From assembly GCA_030065265.1 (NCBI GenBank), contig JASJCW010000012.1, forward strand, positions 1 through 37,022: 37,022 nt of DNA, read 5' to 3'. Below, piece after piece: positions 6,881-14,869 of the stretch (position 1 is its first letter; the number at the start of each line of letters is the position of its first letter). The notes below the pieces were generated by a model, which was not told the DNA's origin, made no database searches, and saw nothing but the letters and a program-made list of their open reading frames with translations. A program made the translations under genes and the position numbers. This DNA comes from Prochloraceae cyanobacterium (lineage in GTDB: Bacteria; Cyanobacteriota; Cyanobacteriia; Cyanobacteriales; JASJDA01).

Positions 6881-7735
6881 ATGAATGGTGTAACAGCAAC
6901 CCTATTAATATCCTGTCCCGATCGCCAAGGTTTAGTAGCAAAAATAGCTAACTTTATCTACAGTAATGGCGGTAACATTATTCATGCCGATCAGCATACA
7001 GATTTTAGTGCTAACTTATTTTTAACTCGCGTCGAATGGCAATTAGAAGGCTTTAATTTAAATCGCGAAGTAATCGCCCCAGCATTCAGCGCGATCGCCA
7101 AACCGATCGATGCTAATTGGCAATTACATTTTTCCGATACCGTGCCGAGAATTGCGATTTGGGTCAGCAAACAAGACCATTGTTTATTAGATCTTTTATG
7201 GCGACAAAAGGCAAAAGAAATTCGCGCCGAAATTCCTTTAATTATTAGCAATCATACTAAATTACAATCTATAGCCGAACAATTTAATATCGATTTTCAT
7301 CACATTCCTATTACTAAAGAAACCAAACTAGAGCAGGAAGCAAAACAATTAGAATTACTAGAAAAGTATCAAATCAATTTAGTAGTGCTAGCAAAATACA
7401 TGCAAATTCTCAGCCCTGAATTTGTCGATAGATTTTCGAGCATTATTAACATTCATCATTCATTTTTGCCTGCTTTTGCCGGTGCAAACCCCTATCAAAG
7501 GGCATACGATCGCGGGGTTAAAATTATTGGCGCGACAGCCCATTACGTTACTGCTGACTTAGATGAAGGGCCGATTATCGAGCAAGATGTAGTTAGGGTT
7601 AGTCATAGAGATAATGCTAAAGATTTAATTCGTAAAGGCAAAGATTTAGAAAGAATGGTATTAGCTAGAGCGGTGCGATCGCACTTGCAAAATAGAGTTT
7701 TAGTTTACGATAATCGCACTGTTGTTTTTGCCTAA
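6881..7735 (+). CDS. purU: Formyltetrahydrofolate deformylase
   Basis: PurU hydrolyses 10-formyltetrahydrofolate to formate and tetrahydrofolate, balancing one-carbon pools and supplying formate for purine synthesis. The 284-aa length is normal. Residues 1-80 form an ACT domain (LISCPDRQGLVAKIANFIYSNGGNI). Residues 85-284 form the formyl transferase domain with the catalytic signature NIHHSFLPAF (about 189-198) and DLDEGPII (about 226-233); the His and Asp of the active site are present. It starts 67 bp after the LysR gene on the same strand and is probably transcribed from its own promoter. Nothing unusual is seen. Confidence 0.95.
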   Translation: MNGVTATLLISCPDRQGLVAKIANFIYSNGGNIIHADQHTDFSANLFLTRVEWQLEGFNLNREVIAPAFSAIAKPIDANWQLHFSDTVPRIAIWVSKQDHCLLDLLWRQKAKEIRAEIPLIISNHTKLQSIAEQFNIDFHHIPITKETKLEQEAKQLELLEKYQINLVVLAKYMQILSPEFVDRFSSIINIHHSFLPAFAGANPYQRAYDRGVKIIGATAHYVTADLDEGPIIEQDVVRVSHRDNAKDLIRKGKDLERMVLARAVRSHLQNRVLVYDNRTVVFA

Positions 7736-8098
7736 AAAAAGCGATCGAAATAAACAAGGCGATCGCCGTTTAATAATACAATTGATGGCTATAACCAAAA
7801 TATATTGGTAAACCACTCAAAAATTTAACCTTTTACCTTTTGCTTTCTTGCTCCGGCTACTTGCTCCGTCCTTATAGGCAGTAACTGCCACGGGCGGTGC
7901 GCTACTTGCGTCTTGCGGAGGCGTGGACTCGGAGCGTGTATCCGAGAGGCGTGGATTCTGCGGATTCGCCATATCTGAGGTGTCCTCAGAATGCCCTAGC
8001 GAACCAAGCAGAGGTCTCCTCAGAATGTTGAACGCCGTCGTAGTGAACGCCGTCCGACCCGTAGGCGGTGCGCTTTTACCTTTTGCCTTATTTAAATT
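7736..8098. repeat. Composite repeat array between purU and a methyltransferase
   Basis: These 363 bases have no gene. From 7847 to 8078 the sequence is a mosaic of GC-richer repeats. CTTGCTCCG occurs at 7847-7855 and 7860-7868, followed by a palindrome (GGCAGT-A-ACTGCC, 7877-7889) and GGCGGTGCGCT (7893-7903). Then come a second hairpin (CTCGGA/TCCGAG, about 7930-7948), two copies of TCCTCAGAATG, two of GAACGCCGTC, and a second GGCGGTGCGCTTTT end near 8064-8077. Matching elements occur at 20814, 26995, 15740 and, inverted, 3746. Confidence 0.75.
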
Positions 8099-9184
8099 TT
8101 AAGGTTTGCGAGCGATCCAATATTTACTAGCAAAATGATTTTCAATTTGAATATTCTCAAAGCCAGCTTGTTCGAGACGCTCGACTAAATTATCTTTAGT
8201 GTAGTTTTTGTAATAGGGTTCGTGATATTGAATCGAGAAATTATGCATGATTGTTTCAAATTCAGGAGCATCCCCTGACTGGATCGAATCGCAAATAATA
8301 AACATACCTCCGGGTTTAGTTACCCGAAAAGCCTCATTAATAACTTGCTGACGTGCTTGGGGGGGCAATTCGTGAAATAAAAATACCGAAGTTACCGCAT
8401 CAAAACAATCGTCTAAGTAAGGTAATTCTTCCCCATTGGCTTTAGCTAGTTGAGGTAACTCCCCAGGAATTTCTGAAAGGGATTGATTTGCTTTGCGAAG
8501 ATATGCAGTAGATAGATCGACTCCGTATAAAGAGGCTTTCGGCAAAGTAGCGCGAATAAATCTGAGAGTGCGACCAGTCCCGCAAGCAATATCTAGCACC
8601 TTAACCGACTTTTGCGATGTATTTTGTAATCCGGCTTTTAAAGGGGCTAAAATTCGCCGACGCATCGCATCAGCAGCACCACTAAAAACTATTTCTACCT
8701 GCAAATCGTAAAGGTTGGCTGACATATCGCTTAAATAGCCGTCAGTTTGGTAGTGAAAATTTTGCAAATAATATTTGGGATAACCTTCGCGATCGATTTC
8801 AGGAGCAAAAGTTTGATATTCTTTCTTTTGCGATCTTTGCCAAATTTGAGTTAAATCTAACCAAATTTCTGGATAGTAACGAAAAAAATCTTCCCAAGGA
8901 TTGTCAAAAAGAACGCTAACTGGATATACACCCGCTCGAGCATCTTGCCAATCTTTTTCTAAAAGTTGACTGCGTTTTTCTTGTAATTTTAGTAAAGCTT
9001 CTGAAGAAAGACGTTTGATGTCTTTTGTTTGTCTTGGCACAAACATCTTAGCCAAACGAGTGCTGATATTCTTGTGGCCCAAACTAAACAGACTTTTTCC
9101 TTGTTGAAATGTTTCGTAAGCTAACTTAGTGATATCTTCCGGTAGAGCAGGAATGAGGGATTCAAGACTAGAAGGAGGTTGCAT
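8099..9184 (-). CDS. Class I SAM-dependent methyltransferase
   Basis: This 361-aa protein has a helical N-terminal region of about 190 residues, then a Rossmann methyltransferase domain. Motif I is VLDIACGTGRT (about 193-203), followed by YGVDLS, and YLDDCFDAVTSVFLFHELP as the motif IV region; RVTKPGGMFIICD is the post-motif strand. Substrate cannot be predicted. Another methyltransferase at 31531-32481 in this window has the same overall plan of long N-terminal extension and a similar HELT/HELP post-motif, so the two are likely distant paralogues. The gene is monocistronic, upstream of no obvious partner, and ends in the repeat array at 7736-8098. Confidence 0.88.
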   Translation of the reverse strand: MQPPSSLESLIPALPEDITKLAYETFQQGKSLFSLGHKNISTRLAKMFVPRQTKDIKRLSSEALLKLQEKRSQLLEKDWQDARAGVYPVSVLFDNPWEDFFRYYPEIWLDLTQIWQRSQKKEYQTFAPEIDREGYPKYYLQNFHYQTDGYLSDMSANLYDLQVEIVFSGAADAMRRRILAPLKAGLQNTSQKSVKVLDIACGTGRTLRFIRATLPKASLYGVDLSTAYLRKANQSLSEIPGELPQLAKANGEELPYLDDCFDAVTSVFLFHELPPQARQQVINEAFRVTKPGGMFIICDSIQSGDAPEFETIMHNFSIQYHEPYYKNYTKDNLVERLEQAGFENIQIENHFASKYWIARKP

Positions 9185-9286
9185 AAATGGATCGATAGAT
9201 GTTCGCCAACAACTGAGTTTACAAGAATTTTATGTCATTTTGTAAACTTATTTAATAATTATAAGCTTTATTTTTAATAAAAAAAA

Positions 9287-9310
9287 TCCCACGCGATCGC
9301 AGACGTGGGA
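9287..9310 (-). terminator. Rho-independent terminator of glnA
   Basis: On the minus strand the arms TCCCACG and CGTGGGA (9310-9304 and 9293-9287) form a 7-bp stem with a 10-nt loop. A run of T residues follows immediately (ATTTTTTTTATT). It lies about 29 nt past the glnA stop. A HIP1 octamer (9293-9300) overlaps the loop. Confidence 0.85.
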
Positions 9311-9338
9311 GATATTTAGAGTTGTTCACTCAAACTCT

Positions 9339-10760
9339 TTAAACGTCGTAATAGAGGGAGAATTCGTAAGGATGGGGGCGCAAACGTAAGGGGTTAACCT
9401 CGTTGTCTAACTTATATTCGATCCAATTTTCAATGAAGTCTTCGGTAAATACGCCAGTATCGGTTAAGAATTTATGGTCGTTTTTAAGGGCTTCTAAAGC
9501 AGCTTCTAAAGATCCTGGAGTAGAAGGGATTTTACTTAATTCTTCAGGAGAGAGATCGTAAATATCCACATCTAAAGAATCACCAGGATCGATTTCGTTT
9601 TTAATCCCATCAATACCCGCACAAAGCATTGCAGCAAAAGCGAGGTAAGGATTACAAGTAGCGTCGGGACAACGGAATTCCATGCGTTTCGCTTTAGGAC
9701 TCGGGCCCGAAAGAGGAATGCGAATTGAAGCCGATCTATTTCCTTGGGAATAAGCTAAGTTTACAGGTGCTTCAAAACCAGGAACTAATCGCTTGTAGGA
9801 ATTAGTGGTAGGGTTAGTTAAGGCTAAAAGTGCCGGAGCGTGTTTGAGAATGCCGCCGATGTAGTTGAGGGCTAATTTACTTAAATTAGCGTAACCGTCG
9901 CCCCAGAATAAGGGTTGTCCAGCTTTCCAAATCGATTGGTGAGTGTGCATCCCAGATCCGTTATCGTTAAATAAGGGTTTGGGCATGAAAGTGACGCTTT
10001 TACCGTATTTTTTACCGACATTTTTGATGACGTATTTGTAAGTCATCAAATAGTCAGCCGCTTCGATCAAGCTTGCAAAACGGAAACCTAATTCGTTTTG
10101 TCCCCCAGTTGCAACTTCGTGGTGATGCTTCTCGATCGGTACGCCGCATTCTGCCATAGTTAGCAGCATTTCAGTACGCATATCTTGAAGCGTATCTGTG
10201 GGAGAAACGGGGAAATAACCCTCTTTGTAGCGGGGTTTGTATCCTAAGTTTCCACCTGCTTCTTCTCTACCAGAATTCCAACGACCTTCAACGCTATCTA
10301 CATAGTAGAAACCTTTATTTTCAGTCTGATCGAAGCGAACGTCATCAAAAACAAAGAATTCTGCTTCGGGGCCGAAATAAGCAGTATCGCCAATACCGCT
10401 ATTTTTTAAGAAATCTAAAGCTCTTTGGGCAATGCTGCGAGGATCTCTACTGTACCATTCTCCAGTACGAGGTTCTTTGATGCTGCAAATCATGCTCAAA
10501 GTTTTCTCTTTCATGAACGGATCGATCCAAGCTGTTTTTGGATCTGGTACCATTGCCATGTCAGACTCGTTAATCGCTTTCCAACCGCGAATTGAAGATC
10601 CGTCGAAAGGCACTCCATCGGTAAAGGAATCTTCGTCAATTTGATTCTGATAGAAAGAACAGTGTTGCCAGATTCCTGGCATGTCGATAAACTTAAGATC
10701 GATTATTTTAATATCTTGGTCTTGGATCATTTTCAAGACTTCTTGCGGCGTTTCAGGCAT
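9339..10760 (-). CDS. glnA: Type I glutamine synthetase
   Basis: GlnA condenses ammonia and glutamate to glutamine with ATP and is the main entry of nitrogen in cyanobacteria. The 473-aa protein is full length. It shows FDGSSIRGW near residue 55, the metal-ligand stretch [10 protein letters not shown], the [17 protein letters not shown] region, [18 protein letters not shown], and the Rxxx[10 protein letters not shown] loop. The C-terminal region [18 protein letters not shown] is also typical. The adenylylation-loop region near residue 395 has no obvious Tyr in NLY context (it reads [13 protein letters not shown]). A good AAGGA ribosome binding site precedes the ATG at 10760, and a strong terminator follows. 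No inactivating-factor gene (gifA/gifB) is visible in the window. Confidence 0.97.
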   Translation of the reverse strand: MPETPQEVLKMIQDQDIKIIDLKFIDMPGIWQHCSFYQNQIDEDSFTDGVPFDGSSIRGWKAINESDMAMVPDPKTAWIDPFMKEKTLSMICSIKEPRTGEWYSRDPRSIAQRALDFLKNSGIGDTAYFGPEAEFFVFDDVRFDQTENKGFYYVDSVEGRWNSGREEAGGNLGYKPRYKEGYFPVSPTDTLQDMRTEMLLTMAECGVPIEKHHHEVATGGQNELGFRFASLIEAADYLMTYKYVIKNVGKKYGKSVTFMPKPLFNDNGSGMHTHQSIWKAGQPLFWGDGYANLSKLALNYIGGILKHAPALLALTNPTTNSYKRLVPGFEAPVNLAYSQGNRSASIRIPLSGPSPKAKRMEFRCPDATCNPYLAFAAMLCAGIDGIKNEIDPGDSLDVDIYDLSPEELSKIPSTPGSLEAALEALKNDHKFLTDTGVFTEDFIENWIEYKLDNEVNPLRLRPHPYEFSLYYDV

Positions 10761-11204
10761 ATCTCTATCCTTTTTATTTGCTGACCAATTTTATAAGTTG
10801 TCCAAGCGACCCTACTGGTTTTACGGTATTTTGTAAGGTTTATGACGCATACTGTAGGGTGGAAGATATCTTAAAGTCAGGATATTTTGACGAGGGACTA
10901 ACGAGTAACTCCTCAGCGATTAGTTAGTAATTAGTGGGGTTTTAAGTTTAGAATTAGTTCAATCGTTGCAAATTTCTAGAACAAGTTATACATTCTCTCT
11001 CCCCGTGCTGCTCCGACTCCCAACTCCTCTAAATTATTGCATTTTATTAATTTTAAGTTAATTTAAATTAAAAAGTATATCTCAGGTAACGAGGATATAC
11101 TCTTTGCTAGCTACCCTCTGTGGGATGATAAATAAATAAATAACATGGCCCTTTGGCTCATAGTTTGCAAAATCTGAAAAAAATTGCTTTGGGAGAAATC
11201 TTTA
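10761..11204. promoter_or_regulatory. Divergent glnA/apcF promoter region
   Basis: These 444 bases hold no gene. The glnA side contains the possible NtcA site. The middle carries a 40-bp dispersed repeat (10921-10960) matching 3681-3720. The apcF side has a near-perfect dyad, GTATATC (11075-11081) and GATATAC (11094-11100). The second arm overlaps a TATACT hexamer (11096-11101) that could be the apcF -10 element; no clear -35 is seen. A TAAA-type tetramer run lies at about 11128-11142. Confidence 0.5.
10833..10846 (-). promoter_or_regulatory. Possible NtcA site upstream of glnA
   Basis: On the minus strand the sequence GTC-ATAAACCT-TAC matches the NtcA consensus GTA-N8-TAC at five of six fixed positions. 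It lies about 73-86 nt before the glnA start. A TAN3T-like hexamer (TAGGGT) follows 18 nt downstream, a little closer than the usual 20-22. glnA is a classical NtcA target. The match is weak enough to arise by chance. Confidence 0.35.
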
Positions 11205-11714
11205 ATGCGGGATGCGGTAACAACTCTAATTAGAAACTACGATATTTCCGGTCGTTATCTAGATCGAAATGCGATCGACAATCTAAAAGCTTATTTCGAT
11301 TCTGGTATGGCTAGAATCGCAGCAGCACAAATGATTAACGCTAATGCTGCAACTATTGTTAAAACGGCTTCAATTCGTTTGTTTGAAGAAATTCCCGAGT
11401 TGATTCGTCCGGGTGGTAATGCTTATACAACTCGTCGCTATTCGGCTTGTTTGCGAGATATGGATTATTATCTCCGCTATGCCAGTTATGCTTTAATTGC
11501 TGGGGATACTAACGTTCTCGACGAAAGAGTTTTACAAGGGTTGCGAGAAACTTATAATTCTCTAGGTGTGCCGATCGCCCCCACCGTCAGAGGTATTGAA
11601 ATTATGAAAGAAATGCTCAAAACTATGGCGGAAAATGAAGGTATTGATAATACCGATTTCATTGACGAACCTTTCGATCGCATGAACCGCGAATTGAGCG
11701 AAGTTTCTGTATAA
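11205..11714 (+). CDS. apcF: Allophycocyanin beta-18-type subunit of the phycobilisome core
   Basis: This 169-aa phycobiliprotein is read from the ATG at 11205 (MRDAVTTLI), with GGGAGAAA as ribosome binding site; an upstream TTG in frame is not needed. Cys82 in YSACLRDMDYYLRY is the phycocyanobilin attachment site, and Asn72 in RPGGNAYTTRR is the usual methylated Asn. The C-terminal tail FIDEPFDRMNRELSEVSV and the LFEEIPELIRPGG segment distinguish ApcF from ApcB. ApcF sits in the basal core cylinders next to the terminal emitter ApcE and helps pass energy to photosystem II. It is a single gene here, away from apcABC. Confidence 0.95.
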   Translation: MRDAVTTLIRNYDISGRYLDRNAIDNLKAYFDSGMARIAAAQMINANAATIVKTASIRLFEEIPELIRPGGNAYTTRRYSACLRDMDYYLRYASYALIAGDTNVLDERVLQGLRETYNSLGVPIAPTVRGIEIMKEMLKTMAENEGIDNTDFIDEPFDRMNRELSEVSV

Positions 11715-11730
11715 TTAGCTACCTTGTCTA

Positions 11731-11758
11731 GAGTAGCGAGTAGGGAGTAGCGAGTAGC
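11731..11758. repeat. Heptamer tandem repeat GAGTAGC/G x 4
   Basis: Four consecutive copies of GAGTAGC (one with a final G) follow the apcF stop. Each register GTAGCGA can pair with TCGTTAC units of the array at 11814-11848 through one G-U per unit. The two arrays could therefore form a long imperfect hairpin between convergent genes. Confidence 0.75.
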
Positions 11759-11813
11759 GATTATGGGTATTATCTTTAATTTGGCTTGCTGAATCGATTT
11801 CAAACCTAAACAA

Positions 11814-11848
11814 TTGTTACTTGTTACTCGTTACTCGTTACTTGTTAC
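11814..11848. repeat. Heptamer tandem repeat TTGTTAC/TCGTTAC x 5
   Basis: Five contiguous heptamers, T(T/C)GTTAC, run to the stop codon of the rhomboid gene. It is the partly complementary partner of the array at 11731-11758. Confidence 0.8.
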
Positions 11849-12567
11849 TAATCTTCGTAAAATTCTGAAGATTCATCATCGGAAAATAAGCCTAATAAAG
11901 GCCCTAAAAACACGCCAAAAATAAATCCTCCAGCGTGGGCCCAATAAGCCACTCCACCTCCTTCCATCCCCACATTTGTCGGCACGTTTAAGGTCATAAT
12001 TCCGTTTAATGCTTGCTCTAAAAACCAGAAACCGAGAAAAAATAAAGCAGGAATTCTAAAGGTTGGGAAAAAGAAGCCGATCGGAAAAACCGTGACAATT
12101 TTAGCTTGGGGAAATTTGAGAATGTAAGCCCCCATAATTCCCGCGATCGCCCCACTTGCACCTAATGAAGGAATTAAAGATTCGTTAGCAAAATAACATT
12201 GAGTCAAGCCAGCTAATACGCCGCAAGTTAAGTAAAAAATTAGATATTTAATACTACCTAATTCTTCTTCGATATTGTTGCCAAAAATCCACAGAAATAG
12301 CATATTAAAACCAATATGGGTAAAGCCAGCGTGGAGAAATTGGGAACTGAATAAAGTAAAAAATTCTGGAACTGGTTGGTTAACGCTTAGTCCTTGAAAA
12401 GTAGCTGTTAACTCTTTCGGTACGATCGCAAATAGCTCGAAAAATGCTTGTAGCTGGGGTGGAGATAATGTTAGTTCAAAAAGAAAAATTAAAATATTAA
12501 CGGTAATTAAAATATAGGTGACGTAGGGAGTGATTTTTATCGGATTTTCATCTTTGAGTGGAACCAT
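11848..12567 (-). CDS. Rhomboid family intramembrane serine protease
   Basis: This 239-aa protein has about six transmembrane segments. The catalytic serine is in GASGAIAG (Ser138) and the catalytic histidine in AHAGGFIFG (His211). HAGFTHIGFNMLFLWIFG (about 79-96) supplies the conserved His and Asn of the oxyanion region. Rhomboids cleave single-pass membrane proteins within the bilayer; the substrate is unknown. The N-terminus (VPLKDENPIKITPYVTYILI) is typical of bacterial and organellar members. The gene is convergent with apcF, and its 3' end touches a heptamer repeat. The C-terminus is acidic. Confidence 0.93.
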   Translation of the reverse strand: MVPLKDENPIKITPYVTYILITVNILIFLFELTLSPPQLQAFFELFAIVPKELTATFQGLSVNQPVPEFFTLFSSQFLHAGFTHIGFNMLFLWIFGNNIEEELGSIKYLIFYLTCGVLAGLTQCYFANESLIPSLGASGAIAGIMGAYILKFPQAKIVTVFPIGFFFPTFRIPALFFLGFWFLEQALNGIMTLNVPTNVGMEGGGVAYWAHAGGFIFGVFLGPLLGLFSDDESSEFYED

Positions 12568-12709
12568 TTATAACTCTTGTTTGATTAAAAATTATTTTTC
12601 TGCAATATTATTGCTAAAGATAAAATAACGAACTTCTCAATAATTGCAATCTCTCGAAGGATACATTTTCAATGGGTTGAGTTGCAAGATGGCAACCCAA
12701 CTTCTTAAT

Positions 12710-13354
12710 TTATAAACGATATGCTAAAACTGCATAAAAAGGATCTGAACTAACCCCTAACAATTGCAAAAAACTAGGCATCATTGGGGGTTGATGGGTA
12801 ATTACTTCTGGAGGGCCAAAACCGGCAACAGATCCGAAATAACCCTTAACTAATTTTACTCGACCCATTTCGCTACTATCTCGCCAAACTGCGATCGCTT
12901 TTTGATAAAACATACGGTTGGAAAAGCTAAAAATAGCAACTCCTCCGGGTTTGAGAATGCGATGGATTTCTGCAAACACTGCTTCGGGATATTCTAAATA
13001 CTGGACGGAAACCGTATTTAAAACTGCATCAAAACTTTCATCTTCTAAGGGTAATTTAGGATTTTTATTCAGATTTTGGACGAAATAACGATCTAATCGC
13101 GGATTCTTACTTAATTCTTCTTCATTCATTCCCTGTGCTTCGACGCGATCGAATTCCATTTCTTCGGGAAGGTGGGAAACCCAACTACTCATTAAGTCGA
13201 GAATGCGCGTATTCGGCTTTAATTTCTGTCGATATAAATTTGTCAGGCGATCGATAAATGCTTCGTCTACGTGGGTGACAAGACGAGGATAAGTGTAAAA
13301 TAAATCGTCTTCTGTTTGGTCTAGTTTAGTACGTTGTTCTGGTCGCAATAACAT
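12710..13354 (-). CDS. SAM-dependent methyltransferase-like protein with atypical motif I
   Basis: This 214-aa protein belongs to the class I methyltransferase fold. The motif I strand reads RILDLMSSWVSHLPE (50-64), lacking the usual GxGxG. The later motifs are normal: DESFDAVLNTVSVQYLEYPEAVFAEIHRILKPGGVAIFSFSNR. The FYQKAIAVWRDSSEMGR stretch suggests a conserved family shared by cyanobacteria and, as I recall, plastid-targeted plant proteins. The substrate is unknown. It is upstream of the rhomboid gene on the same strand with about 140 bp between them, so co-transcription is possible but not required. A weak hairpin (GTTGGGTTG/CAACTCAACCC) lies just past its stop. Confidence 0.85.
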   Translation of the reverse strand: MLLRPEQRTKLDQTEDDLFYTYPRLVTHVDEAFIDRLTNLYRQKLKPNTRILDLMSSWVSHLPEEMEFDRVEAQGMNEEELSKNPRLDRYFVQNLNKNPKLPLEDESFDAVLNTVSVQYLEYPEAVFAEIHRILKPGGVAIFSFSNRMFYQKAIAVWRDSSEMGRVKLVKGYFGSVAGFGPPEVITHQPPMMPSFLQLLGVSSDPFYAVLAYRL

Positions 13355-13406
13355 AACTTTGGCGATCGCTCTTGTTTTAAAAACATTTTAAGAAATGTTA
13401 AGCGAT

Positions 13407-14267
13407 TTAGAAACCAAAACTATTTTCTCGAAATTTCTGCCAAGCATTTTTTAAAAATTGTGGTGCGGGACTTTTGGCATCGTAAGCAACAATCACGTTA
13501 GTTAGTTTTCTTTTTGGCGTTACTAAGATTTTGCCGCGATTGTATAACGCTCGAGAAGATCCCCCATCTAAATTTAACGCTTCGCTACAGCCGATCGCCC
13601 GCATTATTTTTGCTTCATCCCACAAAGATACGCTTTTGAGAAAGGTGACTATAATCAGGGGATTCCCACTAGCAGGAAAGCCGATCGCGACTCGAGGTGC
13701 TACTCCCATAACTCGAGGATCGGTAAATCCTTCGCTGCGCGGTGCTAGCCAAATTTTACCCTTTCTCAGCAATCTCGGCCCTGCGGTTAAAGATAGCCAA
13801 TATTTGTCCCAGTTTGGTACGCCATCTACCCTAGCAGTAATTATATTTGGTTTGTTGTCAGCGTCGATCGCTAAAGTAGTACCCCAGTTTTGCAAACTAT
13901 TTCTTTGTAAGATTTTGCCCCCAGAAATTATATTACCTAATACTCGCGAGGGGTTTTTCGTGCCAAAATAAGTTCCATTGACGATCGCGGCGGCATGGTA
14001 TCTTTTTACCATCTCTTTAAAGTCTTCATCGCCGACAATTCCTTTATGGTTGCCCAAGGTGGGATTGTTGGCTAAGCCGATCGCTAAGAATGTATTGGGA
14101 TCTTTTAAATCGATTTTAGTGCGATAAAAAGGTATTTTATTAAACGCACCCCTTTTAGTCGTGATTATTTTTTGTGCCGATTGCGCTGGTAAGATCTCAA
14201 TTCCTTGACTCAATGCTGCTCCCGCTAGAAATAACAAACTCCTGCGGCTTATGGTTGGCTTGTCCAT
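13407..14267 (-). CDS. Exported NAGPA-domain (phosphodiester glycosidase family) protein
   Basis: This 286-aa protein opens with a twin-arginine-type signal: SRRSLLFLAGAAL (residues 7-19), followed by an Ala-rich cleavage area. The mature part has the DUF2233/NAGPA pattern: AAIVNGTYFGTKN, GWTTLAI-like NWGTTLAIDADNKP, PRVAIGFPASG, and the hallmark EALNLDGGSSRALY near residue 235. Members of this family include uncovering enzyme of lysosomal targeting and bacterial periplasmic or cell-surface glycosidases. The substrate of this one is unknown. It is likely periplasmic. The gene is alone, with 52 bp to the downstream methyltransferase gene on the same strand. Confidence 0.88.
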   Translation of the reverse strand: MDKPTISRRSLLFLAGAALSQGIEILPAQSAQKIITTKRGAFNKIPFYRTKIDLKDPNTFLAIGLANNPTLGNHKGIVGDEDFKEMVKRYHAAAIVNGTYFGTKNPSRVLGNIISGGKILQRNSLQNWGTTLAIDADNKPNIITARVDGVPNWDKYWLSLTAGPRLLRKGKIWLAPRSEGFTDPRVMGVAPRVAIGFPASGNPLIIVTFLKSVSLWDEAKIMRAIGCSEALNLDGGSSRALYNRGKILVTPKRKLTNVIVAYDAKSPAPQFLKNAWQKFRENSFGF

Positions 14268-14869
14268 TCTTATTTTGTGGCAGAATTTTCTTTTACTTTT
14301 CTTTCAAATTAAACTGAAATGTAAATTTATTTTGTATTTTGGAATTCCTGTAAGATATTTACAATTTAATCTTTTTCTGGCAGCAAGACATCGATCGTTT
14401 ATGAATAATTTTATTTTAGATCTCTTTTCTTAACAAAACAATCAATCAAAATATTCTGTAAAAGTTATTTAGTTTAATTCTGGCTGGACTTACCAACAAA
14501 ACTCGGTTAAAAGTTTTTTCTCGAGGTGCGATCGAGCCACAGAAAAAACAAGTTAATTGTCAAGCCTAACAAAATTGCACTACCAAGACAAATCGGACTG
14601 CTAGAGCATTCTCGATAATCTTCTAAAATTTTAAAATCCCCAACAATAATGCTCGTTGTCAGCTCGTTTTTGCAACTCATAATTTTTAAAAAAATATACC
14701 CCAGCTAATCTTATTTTAATCTTAAAAAATCGATTCTTTCCATCTGCTATTTAGATTAATTGAGTTAAGATCTGGTTATCTTTTGAGATTGTAAAAAGTC
14801 CGCAAAAATATTCTATCTTAGGTATTAAATAGTTTATAGTTTTTATTTAAATTATTTATCGATTGAAAT
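14268..14869. other. Spacer containing a small ORF
   Basis: These 602 bases are AT-rich. Apart from a 57-codon ORF on the minus strand (14507-14680), described separately, I see no gene, repeat or clear terminator here. Confidence 0.5.
14507..14680 (-). CDS. Small 57-aa putative membrane protein
   Basis: This short frame begins MSCKNELTTSIIVGDFKILE. It contains three cysteines (residues 3, 25, 31) in its N-terminal half, then a single hydrophobic helix at about 31-49 (CLGSAILLGLTINLFFLWL), and a positively charged end (DRTSRKNF). That is a credible single-pass protein with an N-out or cysteine-bearing domain. Its ribosome binding site is weak. I do not recognise a family. It is isolated between the ABC-2 permease and NAGPA genes, all on the minus strand. 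Conservation in other cyanobacteria would decide whether it is real. Confidence 0.5.
   Translation of the reverse strand: MSCKNELTTSIIVGDFKILEDYRECSSSPICLGSAILLGLTINLFFLWLDRTSRKNF

Noticed and set aside
10761..10860. glnA-type glutamine riboswitch in the glnA leader
   Set aside because: The leader lacks the conserved bases of that motif as I know it.
14251..14433. 60-codon plus-strand frame in the 14268-14869 gap
   Set aside because: Overlaps the start of the NAGPA gene; composition reflects AT-rich DNA; no ribosome site.
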